A DNA stretch of 37,588 nucleotides from Roseovarius sp. UBA6217 (GTDB taxonomy: Bacteria; Pseudomonadota; Alphaproteobacteria; Rhodobacterales; Rhodobacteraceae): the NCBI GenBank assembly GCA_002421985.1, contig DISF01000018.1:1-37588 (forward strand). The letters run 5' to 3'. Of the stretch, positions 7,797 to 15,829 are shown piece after piece (positions within the stretch are counted from its first letter, which is position 1; each line of letters begins with the position of its first letter). Position numbers and translations under genes: made by a program. The notes under the pieces are model-generated. The model was not told where the DNA came from. It saw nothing but the letters and a program-made list of their open reading frames with translations, and ran no database searches.

Positions 7797-9275
7797 ATGG
7801 CCATCCCCGTCGAGACCTTTTTCCTGTCGCCCGATGCCGAGGGCACGCTTCAGGCGCAGATCCGGCAGATGATCGCCGGGGGCATCCTGTCGGGGCGGTT
7901 CCGCAAGGGCGAAAAGCTGCCCTCCTCGCGCAAACTCGCCGCGCATCTTGGTGTGAGCCGCATCACCGTGACCCTTGCGCTCACCGAATTGCAAGCCAGC
8001 GATTACCTGCAATCGCGCGACCGGTCCGGCTACTATGTCTCTGAAAACGCACCGGAACCTCCGGCTTTCTCCGATCTCTCCCCGCGCAGCGATTCGGTCG
8101 ACTGGGCGCGCGCGCTCGGGCGGCGTTACAGCGATGGCGACACGCCCGAAAAGCCGCTCGACTGGGCGCGCTATCCCTACCCGTTCATCTATGGCCAGAC
8201 CGACCCGGCGCTTTTCGACCATGCCAACTGGCGGCACTGCGCGCTCCGGGCGCTGGGCGCGCGCGATTTTCACGCGCTGAGCGCCGATCACTATGACCGC
8301 GACGACCCCAAGCTGGTTGAATTCATCGCCCGCCACATCCTGCCGCGCCGCGGAATCCTTGCCCAACCATCTGAAATCCTTGTCACAATGGGCGCGCAGA
8401 ACGCGCTCTGGCTGGCCGCGCAGGTGCTGTTGACCCAACGCCGCACGGCGGTGATCGAGAACCCCTGCTATCATGCGCTGCGCGATATTCTGACCCAGTC
8501 GCGGTGTCATCTGCACCCTGTGAGCGTGGATCGCGACGGGCTCCCCCCCGAGGCGCTGCCCGCGCGCGCCGACGTGATCTTTACCACGCCGAGCCACCAG
8601 GCCCCGACCAATGCCACAATGCCGCTGGCGCGCCGTCACGCGCTCTTGCGGCGCGCCGCCGAGATGGAGGCGCTCATCGTCGAGGATGATTACGAGTTCG
8701 AAATGGCCTTCATGCGCGCGCCGCTGCCGGCGCTCAAATCGCTCGATACCGAGGGGCGGGTGATCTATGTGGGCTCCTTCTCCAAATCGATCTTTCCGGG
8801 GTTGCGGCTTGGCTATCTTGTCGGATCAAAACCGTTTATTCGAGAGGCGCGGGCGTTGCGCGCCTCGGTGCTGCGCCATCCTCCGGGCCTGATGCAGCGC
8901 AGCGCGGCCTATTTCCTCAGCCTTGGCCATTATGACAGCCTGATCCGCCGCATGGCGCGGGTGTTTGCCGAGCGCCGCCGGGTGATGGAGGCCGCCCTCG
9001 CCGCGCACGGGCTCGAGATTGCCGGGCGCGGGGCGTTCGGCGGCTCGTCAATCTGGATGCAGGCCCCGCGCGACGTGGACATGTCGCAGGTTGATACGCG
9101 GCTGCGCGCACGCGGCGTCCTGATAGAGCCGGGCGCGCCGTTTTTCCACGGCGCGGCGCGCCCGCGCAACCACTACCGCCTGGCATATTCCTCTATCCCG
9201 GAGGAGCGTATCCCCGAAGGCGTCGCGCGTCTGGCACAGGAACTGGCGCCGACTCCGCCCCGGCGGGGCAGGTAA
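7797..9275 (+). CDS. tauR: TauR-type MocR transcriptional regulator of taurine catabolism
   Basis: A 492-residue MocR/GntR regulator. Residues about 18-81 form a GntR winged helix (KLPSSRKLAAHLGVSRITVT, then YLQSRDRSGYYV). The remainder is a fold-type I aminotransferase-like domain with the PLP lysine in YVGSFSKSIFPGLRLGYLV (Lys330) and VEDDYEFEM upstream of it. The N-terminus MAIPVETFFL and the whole layout resemble Rhodobacter TauR, which activates the tpa-tauR-xsc taurine genes. That reading is supported by a decayed xsc start only about 40 bases downstream. In this family PLP and taurine act as co-effectors. tpa is not in the window, so the present targets are unknown. Start chosen by similarity; the open frame upstream is unrelated. 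Confidence 0.85.
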   Translation: MAIPVETFFLSPDAEGTLQAQIRQMIAGGILSGRFRKGEKLPSSRKLAAHLGVSRITVTLALTELQASDYLQSRDRSGYYVSENAPEPPAFSDLSPRSDSVDWARALGRRYSDGDTPEKPLDWARYPYPFIYGQTDPALFDHANWRHCALRALGARDFHALSADHYDRDDPKLVEFIARHILPRRGILAQPSEILVTMGAQNALWLAAQVLLTQRRTAVIENPCYHALRDILTQSRCHLHPVSVDRDGLPPEALPARADVIFTTPSHQAPTNATMPLARRHALLRRAAEMEALIVEDDYEFEMAFMRAPLPALKSLDTEGRVIYVGSFSKSIFPGLRLGYLVGSKPFIREARALRASVLRHPPGLMQRSAAYFLSLGHYDSLIRRMARVFAERRRVMEAALAAHGLEIAGRGAFGGSSIWMQAPRDVDMSQVDTRLRARGVLIEPGAPFFHGAARPRNHYRLAYSSIPEERIPEGVARLAQELAPTPPRRGR

Positions 9276-9316
9276 CATCCGCGCCAACATCACCCCCATG
9301 CCCCGAGGATACGCCC

Positions 9317-9480
9317 GTGAAGATGACCACCGGGGAAGCCTTTGTCAAAACCCGGCAACGGCATGGCATCCGACATGCGTTCGGGATCCCCGGCTGGGCC
9401 TTCATGCCGACTTCCGATCTCTTCCCCAAGGTCTGCATTACCGTCCGGGATGCGTCAGCTATATTATGGCAAGCGGTAGC
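9317..9480 (+). pseudogene. xsc: Truncated, frameshifted remnant of xsc (sulfoacetaldehyde acetyltransferase)
   Basis: Reading from ATG 9317 gives MKMTTGEAFVKTRQRHGIRH, then AFGIPGWAFMPTSDLFPK. This lines up with the N-terminus of Xsc (MKMTTEEAFVKxLQxHGI, AFGIIGSAFMPISDLFPK). Similarity stops after about 45 codons. Around 9452-9466 there appears to be a deletion that shifts the frame, after which IMASG recalls the Xsc GMMADG. Then the sequence meets the end of a convergent gene at 9483. Intact Xsc is about 600 residues and converts sulfoacetaldehyde to acetyl phosphate and sulfite. Its position after tauR matches the tpa-tauR-xsc order, so this is the scar of a lost taurine operon. Confidence 0.75.
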
Positions 9481-9482
9481 GA

Positions 9483-10064
9483 TCAGATTTCATCCTCGCT
9501 CCACTCGCCCCCCTCAGGCGCGCGCCGTTTTGCCCAGAACCGGTTCCAGCGCACGCGGATTGCCCAGTAAAGCGCGCCCAGAAGCACCAGCACAATGATG
9601 TTGAACCACGGGATGATCCGCGCATCCGGCCCCTCGACCTCCCAGATCGCGACGGCATTGGGATAGATCGACAGGAATTCGTTGCGCCAGCCGTAATGGC
9701 GCACGGCCACCCATTGCGCGGTCTCGGCGGACTTCTTCGAGATCATGTCCGACGCCTTGGCCTGAAGGTTCGAGGTGTTGAACTTGAAATAGGGCGGCCA
9801 GCCCCAGCCGGTATCCTCGTTGCGATAGATCATCGGCTTGTCATTGGCGCGGAAGGTCTGGATGAAGAACACGTCGCGCTCGGTCGCGGCGACGTTCTCG
9901 CCGGTCGCGGCGTTCGACCAGAACAGCGCATTCTCGCCCGGATTGACCCGCTTTTCATAGGTATCGGTGATCCGCACGATATCGTGCTGCGGCAGGGTAT
10001 AGTGCAGGAACGCCAGCACCAGCCCCCAGAAGACCGCCCGAAACCCCCATTTGACATAGACCAT
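9483..10064 (-). CDS. DUF1523 family membrane protein
   Basis: A 193-residue protein with an N-terminal membrane segment (FRAVFWGLVLAFLHYTL) and a C-terminal one (IPWFNIIVLVLLGALYWAI). Between them lies a soluble domain containing HDIVRITDTYEKR and the tryptophan-rich NEDTGWGWPPYFKFNTSNLQ. This matches DUF1523, a Rhodobacterales family of unknown function. The start ATG has GAGGAGG seven bases upstream, and this site overlaps the stop codon of the upstream gene (12-base gap). The two genes therefore form an operon. Topology suggests the central domain is periplasmic. Confidence 0.83.
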   Translation of the reverse strand: MVYVKWGFRAVFWGLVLAFLHYTLPQHDIVRITDTYEKRVNPGENALFWSNAATGENVAATERDVFFIQTFRANDKPMIYRNEDTGWGWPPYFKFNTSNLQAKASDMISKKSAETAQWVAVRHYGWRNEFLSIYPNAVAIWEVEGPDARIIPWFNIIVLVLLGALYWAIRVRWNRFWAKRRAPEGGEWSEDEI

Positions 10065-10076
10065 TTCCCGGCCTCC

Positions 10077-10343
10077 TCAGTTGAAATTCGTGAGCCAGAC
10101 AAGCAGCGTCACCGCGCTGGCCGGCACGATGAAGACGAGCCATAACAGCCTGCGCCGCAAGGAGTGCTCGTATTGCGCCATCCCCTCGGCGATATAGGCA
10201 TCGCGATTGCCGGGGCGGCCTACGGCGTCCCAGTCCTGTTCCATTCGCGCGCGATGCCTGGCGCGGAAATACCATGACAGGCCCAGATAGAGCGCGCCAA
10301 GGGCAATCCCCCCGAAGATCACAAGCCGCATCAGCGCAACCAT
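10077..10343 (-). CDS. Small two-TM membrane protein of unknown function
   Basis: An 88-residue protein, MVALMRLVIFGGIALGALYL at the N-terminus, with a second membrane segment near the C-terminus (LLWLVFIVPASAVTLLVWLTN). The polar middle contains EQDWDAVGRPGNRDAYIAEGM. It is not a family I can name, but such proteins sit next to DUF1523 genes in related bacteria as far as I recall. The short gap to the DUF1523 gene and the shared Shine-Dalgarno/stop region argue that the two products are made together. The start could also be the internal ATG at codon 5. Both termini are probably cytoplasmic, with the polar loop depending on orientation. Confidence 0.72.
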   Translation of the reverse strand: MVALMRLVIFGGIALGALYLGLSWYFRARHRARMEQDWDAVGRPGNRDAYIAEGMAQYEHSLRRRLLWLVFIVPASAVTLLVWLTNFN

Positions 10344-10466
10344 GTCCCGTCTCCCGCCCGCACCCCTCTTGACAGGCGCGCGCGCCCCTTGTGCCTCAAA
10401 ACCGGCGGTTGCGCAAACGTGACATGACATGGGCCGGGTGAAGCCCACCGCGCGCGCGGCCCCGTC

Positions 10467-11552
10467 TCAGGCCGCCCGTGCCGCAGCAAGCGTGATCGCC
10501 TCATAGGATTTCAGCACCGGCCAGAGCGGGCGCGGATGCTCGGGCAGGCGCGCGCGGTTGAGCCCGGCCAGAAGGCTCATCGCCACGATCTCGGGCTGGC
10601 GCCTTATCCGCCCCAGATAGAGGCTCTCGCTGCGCGCGCCTGCGGCCTCGATCTCCTCATGCTCTGGCAGCACGAGACCATGATAGCGCACCAGCAGCCC
10701 CGATTCGGCGTAAACGGCGGCCGATCCGTTGACCAGATGACAGGCCGCGACCAGCACCGCCTCGCAGCCGAACAGGTATTCCACGTCCGAGCCGCCGATC
10801 ACCAGCCGCTGATGCGGGGCCACGACGATATCGGCGCGCAGCCCGAAATAGGGCGCGCGCAGCCGAACGGGGCGAAAACTGCCTGCCGCGGGCACGCGGC
10901 GCTCGAGCCGGTGCAGCACCGGCACCACCGCGCCCCCCGTGCCGCGCACGCAATCGCCCCGCCGCAGGCGCGCCGCCTCGACATAGCCCTGCGGCGTGCG
11001 CACCGGCACCGTGCCCAAGAGGCCCGGCATCGGCCCGACCGGCTCGACCTCGTCGGACAGCGCGGCAAAGATCACCTCCGGATCAAGATGGCGCTGGCGC
11101 GGATCGGTGAAGGCCGTGCGCAGATCCGCGAGCGGCATCGGGTGCGGCGGCGGCACTTTGATGCTGCGCACGCCGATGATACCGGGCCGCTCCAGCGACA
11201 GCCGCCCCCAGCGCGCGGGCGCATCCCAGCTATAGCTGATGCGCAGGCTGTCGGCGCGGTCGTCGGGCCGGAACGCCAGGGTTGCGTGGCGCACGTCGCG
11301 CCCCTGCGTTTCGATCAGAACCACGCCCCCCGACGGCAAAAGCTGAAGCGAGAAACTGCCATGCCAGGGATGCGTGCGCCCGAAGGACAAAAGCACCTGT
11401 GGCCGTTGCCCGATCGCGGGCCGTGTCTCGATCATCAGCGTGCCGCGCGGCAAGAGCGTGGTCGGATCGGGTTGCGGCTGTGGCGCTGTGACGCCGAAGC
11501 CGCCTGCCGCGAACTGCCCGCCGTCGCGACCGGTCAGCGCGATCCAGCCCAT
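10467..11552 (-). CDS. Hint-domain protein lacking the catalytic cysteine
   Basis: A 361-residue protein. Residues about 1-135 look like a beta-sandwich (LSFGRTHPWHGSFSLQLLPS, then IKVPPPHPMPL). Residues about 175-320 are a Hint_2-like domain: LLGTVPVRTPQGYVEAARL, RRGDCV, APHQRLVIGG, VAACHLVNG. In active Hint domains this begins Cys-Phe-x-Ala-Gly-Thr; here the aligned cysteine position is Pro176 (PGLLGT), so the usual thioester-forming cysteine is missing. It starts one base after the stop of the upstream Hint gene, so the two are co-translated. Function is unknown. It could be a non-processing partner, or a domain kept for binding or secretion. Family call is good; role is open. Confidence 0.8.
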   Translation of the reverse strand: MGWIALTGRDGGQFAAGGFGVTAPQPQPDPTTLLPRGTLMIETRPAIGQRPQVLLSFGRTHPWHGSFSLQLLPSGGVVLIETQGRDVRHATLAFRPDDRADSLRISYSWDAPARWGRLSLERPGIIGVRSIKVPPPHPMPLADLRTAFTDPRQRHLDPEVIFAALSDEVEPVGPMPGLLGTVPVRTPQGYVEAARLRRGDCVRGTGGAVVPVLHRLERRVPAAGSFRPVRLRAPYFGLRADIVVAPHQRLVIGGSDVEYLFGCEAVLVAACHLVNGSAAVYAESGLLVRYHGLVLPEHEEIEAAGARSESLYLGRIRRQPEIVAMSLLAGLNRARLPEHPRPLWPVLKSYEAITLAAARAA

Positions 11553-11553
11553 C

Positions 11554-13164
11554 TCAGGCCGCCCGCCCCGGATGCCGCAAGAGCCGCGCCTCAAAGGGCC
11601 GCAGCGTGCGCCGCGCGGCGGGGCTGTAGCCTGCGCCGGTGGCGGGGTCGATCTCGGGGAAAAGCGCGTGTATCTCGGCCAGCGCCTCTTGCTCGAAGCT
11701 GCGCGCCGCCTGCGGCCCCGGCAGAAAGCTCTCGGTGGCGAGACCCTCCGACCAGATCACCTGATGGCGGTCGAACATCACATGGACATAGGTGACCTCG
11801 CCCCCCTCCACGCGCCGCACCGAACGGTCATTGACCAGATCGCGCGCCGCCACCAGAACCTCGCTCTCGCCAAACAGCAATTCGGCCAGCGCATCGCGCA
11901 CCAGCACCCGGTGCAACGGCGAAAGCCATAGCTCGCCATGCGCGCCGAACGTGTCGGCGGCGATGCGGATCGGCGCGAAATCGCCCGTTGCGGCCACGGT
12001 GCGGCACCCGGTCCAGCGCAGCGGCTGCGCGCCCTCATCGCGGGTGAGCACCAGATCGCCGGGGCGCAGCATCTCGACCGGCACCTCGCCGCCCGGCGTG
12101 CGCAGGCGCGTGCCGGCAACGAAACAGGGCACGGAATCGACCGTCACGATGCCGGTATCGCTCTGCCCGGTGCTGCTTGTGACCCCGTAGGTAAAGTTGA
12201 CCACCTCGGTATCGCCATCGCCGATCAAGGTCACCGTGCCGTCGGCGTTGAGCTCGATCTGCTGGCCCGAGGGCAGCGTGACGATATCGCCCGCCACAAC
12301 CGCCTGCCCGTTGAGATGGGTGATCGTGAGCGTGCCGCCGGTCGTGTTGACATCGTTGGCCAGAAGATCGACGGTCCGGCTGCCATCGGGATAGAGCGTG
12401 ACGCTGTCGGCATTGGCCACCAGCGTGGACTGAAGGCTGCTGGCGGCGATCAGCAGGTTGGAATCGTATCCGGCATCGTTCACATCGGCGATCCCGATGC
12501 GGATCGAATTGACCTCGCCCGCATTGACCGGGATGGTCAGGCTCATGGTCAGTGTGAAGCCGTCCATCTCTGTGTTGAAGTCGCTGCCGGTATTGTCGAC
12601 AAACAGATTCGCATTCGAGGCGTCATTGATATTGTTGGGGGCGACAATACCGCTGCCGACATTGATCGGCACCAGTGTCCCGTTGATCCAGACGCCCACG
12701 AAATCCTGAAACTCGCTGGTGGTGAATTCAGGGTATTCCTCTGAGGCAAAGACGAACTGCATCGTCATCACATCGCCGGTCGGGATGAAATCGACATCTA
12801 TCCACGCGGCATCGAAGGTCGGTGCCCCGGCGGCGGCATTGAACAGCGGATTGTTGTCCACCCCGTTCGTGTTGGTGCCGGTGTCGGGGTTCTGGTTGGC
12901 ATCGTTGTTCACCCACCAGGCCCAGGATGGCCCATTCGCCGGCGCGTTCGTGAAATCGCCTGCGCGCCCCGTCGACAGGATCACCCCGGTATCCGAGGGC
13001 GTCACGCCGGGCGAAACGCTGTCACCGTTGCTGTAGATGCCCGAAGAGCGCGCATCACCGGTATAGCTGGCACTCTGGATCGTGACGCCATCGCCGAATA
13101 TGGCCTGCGCCATATCCATCGCCGACGCGTTGGTATTGACCGGGAGTTTGGATGCGGTCGCCAT
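11554..13164 (-). CDS. Choice-of-anchor L domain / Hint domain protein
   Basis: A 536-residue protein in three parts. Residues about 10-245 form a choice-of-anchor L-type domain (DTGVILSTGRAGDF, FVFASEEYPEF, QDFVGVWINGTLVP, ADVNDAGYDSNLLIA). Residues about 248-342 are an Ig/cadherin-like tandem-repeat segment (ANADSVTLYPDGSRTVDLLA, ND). Residues about 345-490 are a Hint_2 domain starting CFVAGTRLRTPGG with Cys347, and with SPLHRVLV and HQVIW later. Hint domains can cleave the chain N-terminal to this cysteine. No Sec signal peptide is visible, and no RTX GGxGxD repeats, so the export route is unclear; surface display or type I secretion are guesses. It is first of a two-gene operon. Such proteins are common in roseobacters and poorly characterised. 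Confidence 0.86.
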   Translation of the reverse strand: MATASKLPVNTNASAMDMAQAIFGDGVTIQSASYTGDARSSGIYSNGDSVSPGVTPSDTGVILSTGRAGDFTNAPANGPSWAWWVNNDANQNPDTGTNTNGVDNNPLFNAAAGAPTFDAAWIDVDFIPTGDVMTMQFVFASEEYPEFTTSEFQDFVGVWINGTLVPINVGSGIVAPNNINDASNANLFVDNTGSDFNTEMDGFTLTMSLTIPVNAGEVNSIRIGIADVNDAGYDSNLLIAASSLQSTLVANADSVTLYPDGSRTVDLLANDVNTTGGTLTITHLNGQAVVAGDIVTLPSGQQIELNADGTVTLIGDGDTEVVNFTYGVTSSTGQSDTGIVTVDSVPCFVAGTRLRTPGGEVPVEMLRPGDLVLTRDEGAQPLRWTGCRTVAATGDFAPIRIAADTFGAHGELWLSPLHRVLVRDALAELLFGESEVLVAARDLVNDRSVRRVEGGEVTYVHVMFDRHQVIWSEGLATESFLPGPQAARSFEQEALAEIHALFPEIDPATGAGYSPAARRTLRPFEARLLRHPGRAA

Positions 13165-13225
13165 GTCTGTCCACCTCGCTCATGCAAGGCAGGACGTGCG
13201 ATTTTCACAGATTCGGGCCATCACG

Positions 13226-13247
13226 GCGCATCACCCCGGTGATGTGC
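13226..13247. promoter_or_regulatory. Inverted repeat upstream of the choice-of-anchor L gene
   Basis: CATCACC-CC-GGTGATG (13229-13244) is a perfect 7-base inverted repeat, and the arms extend to GGC/GCC with a single mismatch. It lies about 65 bases upstream of the minus-strand start at 13164, inside the 288-base divergent interval with dapE. It could be a protein-binding operator or an RNA hairpin in the leader. No certain promoter was found near it. Confidence 0.4.
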
Positions 13248-13452
13248 CGCCCTTTCCTCTGATCGGGCCCCTTGCGTCCGTTTTGACGGATCTTCGGACC
13301 CTTTTACCGCTCGTTTCGACCTGCCTCGGTCTTTGTTTTTTTCAAGTGATAGCAAATCTTTCCGGCCTTGTTAAGGTTAATCGGCGCTGCGCGCCATTTG
13401 CGCCCGCCCGCGATCCGCGCTAGCCAGGGCGCATCAGATGAAAGGTTGCCCC

Positions 13453-14604
13453 ATGCCCGCCGCCCCGCTCGATCCCGTGCGCCTGACCGCCGATCTTATC
13501 CGTTGCCCCTCGGTCACGCCCGAGGAGGGCGGCGCGCTGCGGCTGCTGGAGGGGGTTTTGGCGGAGGCGGGCTTTGCCTGCACACGGGTGGACCGGGGCG
13601 GCGTGGCCAATCTCTTTGCCCGCTGGGGGGCCAGAGGGGCAGCGCGCAGCTTCGGCTTCAACGGCCATACGGATGTGGTGCCGGTGGGTGATGAGGGCGC
13701 ATGGTCGGTGCCACCTTTCGGGGCCGTCGAAAAGGATGGGGTCCTCTACGGGCGCGGTGCCTCGGACATGAAATCCGGCGTTGCCGCCTTTGTCGCCGCA
13801 GCGGTGGATTTCGTCCGGCAGACGCCCCCCGACGGCGCGGTGATCCTCGCCATCACCGGCGACGAGGAGGGCGACGCGGTGGACGGCACCACCGCCCTGC
13901 TCAACTGGATGGAGGACACGGGAGAGCGCATGACCGCCTGCCTTGTCGGAGAACCGACCTGCCCCAACCGCATGGGCGAGATGATAAAGATCGGGCGGCG
14001 CGGATCGATGACCGCATGGATCACGATCACTGGCGTGCAGGGCCATTCCGCCTATCCGCAGCGCGCACGCAATCCGCTGCCCGCCATGGCGCGGCTCATG
14101 GACCGGCTGGCCTCGCATACCCTCGACGAGGGCACCGCGCATTTCGACCCTTCGACGCTGGCCATCGTCACAATCGACACCGGCAACCCCGCCACCAACG
14201 TGATCCCCGCCGAGTGCCGCGCCACCGTCAATATCCGCTTCAACGACGCCCATGACAGCGCCAGCCTTTCCCGCTGGATGCAAGGCGAGATCGACCGCGT
14301 GGCCGCCGAATTCGACGTTGCGGCCAAAATGCGCGTCAAGGTCTCGGGCGAGAGCTTCCTCACCCCGCCCGGCCCGCTCTCCGATCTCGTTTCCCGCGCG
14401 GTCGAGGCGGAAACCGGGGTTGTGCCCGTGCTCTCCACCTCGGGCGGCACCTCGGACGCGCGCTTTGTCAAGGATCACTGTCCGGTGGTGGAATTCGGCC
14501 TTGTCGGCCAGACCATGCATCAGGTGGATGAGCGGGTGGAGATTGTCCATATTCGTCAGCTAAAGACAATCTATACACAGATTTTGCGCGATTACTTTAC
14601 ATGA
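13453..14604 (+). CDS. dapE: Succinyl-diaminopimelate desuccinylase
   Basis: A 383-residue M20 metallohydrolase that removes succinate from N-succinyl-LL-diaminopimelate in lysine and cell-wall precursor synthesis. Metal-site motifs are present: GHTDVVP (His72, Asp74), GRGASDMKSG (Asp105) and the catalytic pair in TGDEEGDAVDGT (Glu138/139). VGEPT, GRRGSMTAW and the dimerisation domain GVQGHSAYPQRARNP also match DapE, and STSGGTSDARF and GQTMHQVDE complete the site. I chose the ATG at 13453 because AAAGG lies seven bases upstream; an ATG at 13438 would add five residues. Its stop overlaps the next gene's start (ATGA). Confidence 0.96.
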   Translation: MPAAPLDPVRLTADLIRCPSVTPEEGGALRLLEGVLAEAGFACTRVDRGGVANLFARWGARGAARSFGFNGHTDVVPVGDEGAWSVPPFGAVEKDGVLYGRGASDMKSGVAAFVAAAVDFVRQTPPDGAVILAITGDEEGDAVDGTTALLNWMEDTGERMTACLVGEPTCPNRMGEMIKIGRRGSMTAWITITGVQGHSAYPQRARNPLPAMARLMDRLASHTLDEGTAHFDPSTLAIVTIDTGNPATNVIPAECRATVNIRFNDAHDSASLSRWMQGEIDRVAAEFDVAAKMRVKVSGESFLTPPGPLSDLVSRAVEAETGVVPVLSTSGGTSDARFVKDHCPVVEFGLVGQTMHQVDERVEIVHIRQLKTIYTQILRDYFT

Positions 14605-15200
14605 AGCAACAAACCCTCGTCGTCATGCTCAAGGAGCCCCGCCCCGGCCGCGTCAAGACAAGGCTGGGGCGCGGCATCGGCATGGTCTGCGCGGCGTGGT
14701 GGTTTCGTCATCAGGTCGCGCGGCTCCTGCGCCGGGTGGAGGATCCGCGCTGGCATCTGATACTCGCCGTCAGCCCCGACAGCGAAGGGCTGACAAGCCG
14801 CGTCTGGCCCGCCCACCTGCCCCGTGTGCCGCAAGGCCGGGGCGATCTGGGCGACCGGATGGCGCGGCTTTTCCGCAGCCTGCCGCCGGGCCCCGCGTGC
14901 ATCATCGGGGCCGATATTCCGGGCATCGAGGCCCCCCATATCGCCCGCGCCTTTGCCGCGCTCGGGCACCATGACGCGGTGATCGGCCCGGCCCCAGATG
15001 GCGGCTACTGGCTCATCGGGCTGCGGCGCACGGGGGCCGTGCCCGCGCGCCTTTTTCATAACGTGCGCTGGTCCACCGACCACGCCCGCGCCGACACCAT
15101 TGCCAGCCTCAAGGGCCACCGCATCGCCCTCATCGACCGGCTCCACGACGTAGACGAGGCGCGCGACCTCAATCGGCCAACCGCCCGAACACAAGCCTGA
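14601..15200 (+). CDS. DUF2064 / TIGR04282-type glycosyltransferase
   Basis: A 199-residue GT-A-like protein. The N-terminal LVVMLKEPRPGRVKTRLG and the central IIGADIPGIEAPHIARAFAA, followed by AVIGPAPDGGYWLIGL, are the family marks. These proteins are annotated as arsenosugar-type glycosyltransferases or as relatives of cofactor guanylyltransferases, and their substrate is mostly undetermined. The gene starts within the stop codon region of dapE (ATGA overlap), so it is co-translated with it. No functional link to lysine synthesis is known. Its 3' end overlaps the convergent GAF gene by 32 bases. I see nothing else arsenic-related nearby, so I do not assign arsenosugar synthesis. Confidence 0.85.
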   Translation: MKQQTLVVMLKEPRPGRVKTRLGRGIGMVCAAWWFRHQVARLLRRVEDPRWHLILAVSPDSEGLTSRVWPAHLPRVPQGRGDLGDRMARLFRSLPPGPACIIGADIPGIEAPHIARAFAALGHHDAVIGPAPDGGYWLIGLRRTGAVPARLFHNVRWSTDHARADTIASLKGHRIALIDRLHDVDEARDLNRPTARTQA

Positions 15201-15630
15201 GAATTTCCGCCAGCCCCACCGCATCGTCGCGGCCAAAGGCTGCGGGCCGGTCGCTGTCGATATCAAGCACCGCGATCAGATCGCCGCCCGCGTTCCACAC
15301 CGGCAACACGATTTCCGAGCGCGTGGACGCAGCGCAGGCGATATGGCCGGGAAACGCTTCGACATCATCGACGATCTGCACCTCGCCGCTGCGCGCCGCC
15401 GCCCCGCAGACACCCCTCGAGAACGGGATCACAAGGCAGCCATGCCCGCCCTGATACGGCCCGACTTTCAGCATTTCCGGCCCGGTCACCCGGTAGAACC
15501 CGGTCCAGTCGAAGCGCTCGTCCGCATGGTGCAACTCGCACACCACCGTGGCCATGAGCGCCACGGCATCCGTTTCGCCCTCGGTCAGCGACAAGATCGC
15601 CTTGGTCGTTCTGTCATAGTCGATGATCAT
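15169..15630 (-). CDS. msrC: Free methionine-(R)-sulfoxide reductase (GAF domain)
   Basis: A 153-residue GAF-domain enzyme that reduces free methionine-(R)-sulfoxide, a cytosolic oxidative repair function. The three redox cysteines are present at 65, 75 and 99 (GGHGCLVIP, SRGVCGAAA, GHIACAAS). Their spacing of 10 and 24 is the same as Cys84, Cys94 and Cys118 in E. coli fRMsr. Other conserved pieces are FDWTGFYRV, VGPYQG, SEIVLPV and IAVLDIDSD. The start MIIDYDRTTK is the one giving family length. It is convergent with the glycosyltransferase gene and overlaps its last 32 bases. The thioredoxin partner is not in the window. Confidence 0.93.
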   Translation of the reverse strand: MIIDYDRTTKAILSLTEGETDAVALMATVVCELHHADERFDWTGFYRVTGPEMLKVGPYQGGHGCLVIPFSRGVCGAAARSGEVQIVDDVEAFPGHIACAASTRSEIVLPVWNAGGDLIAVLDIDSDRPAAFGRDDAVGLAEILRLVFGRLAD

Positions 15631-15829
15631 GCCACGGATATGCCATGCCCCATCCCTCCACGCCAGTCCCCGCGCGCGGCCCATGTCTCCGCAGCAAAAC
15701 GACACCGGGCGTATTGTGGCCGCGAATCAACACGCACCGACGGAAAACCGCAAGGTCAAATGCTCCCTTGGCCATTTTTCCAGGCTCGGTTAGACTCTCG
15801 CGATTGATCGGGCAATTCCGGAACAGAAA

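Noticed and set aside
13371..13382. CtrA-like TTAA repeats (TTAAGGTTAA)
   Set aside because: Spacing is two bases instead of the seven required for a full CtrA site.
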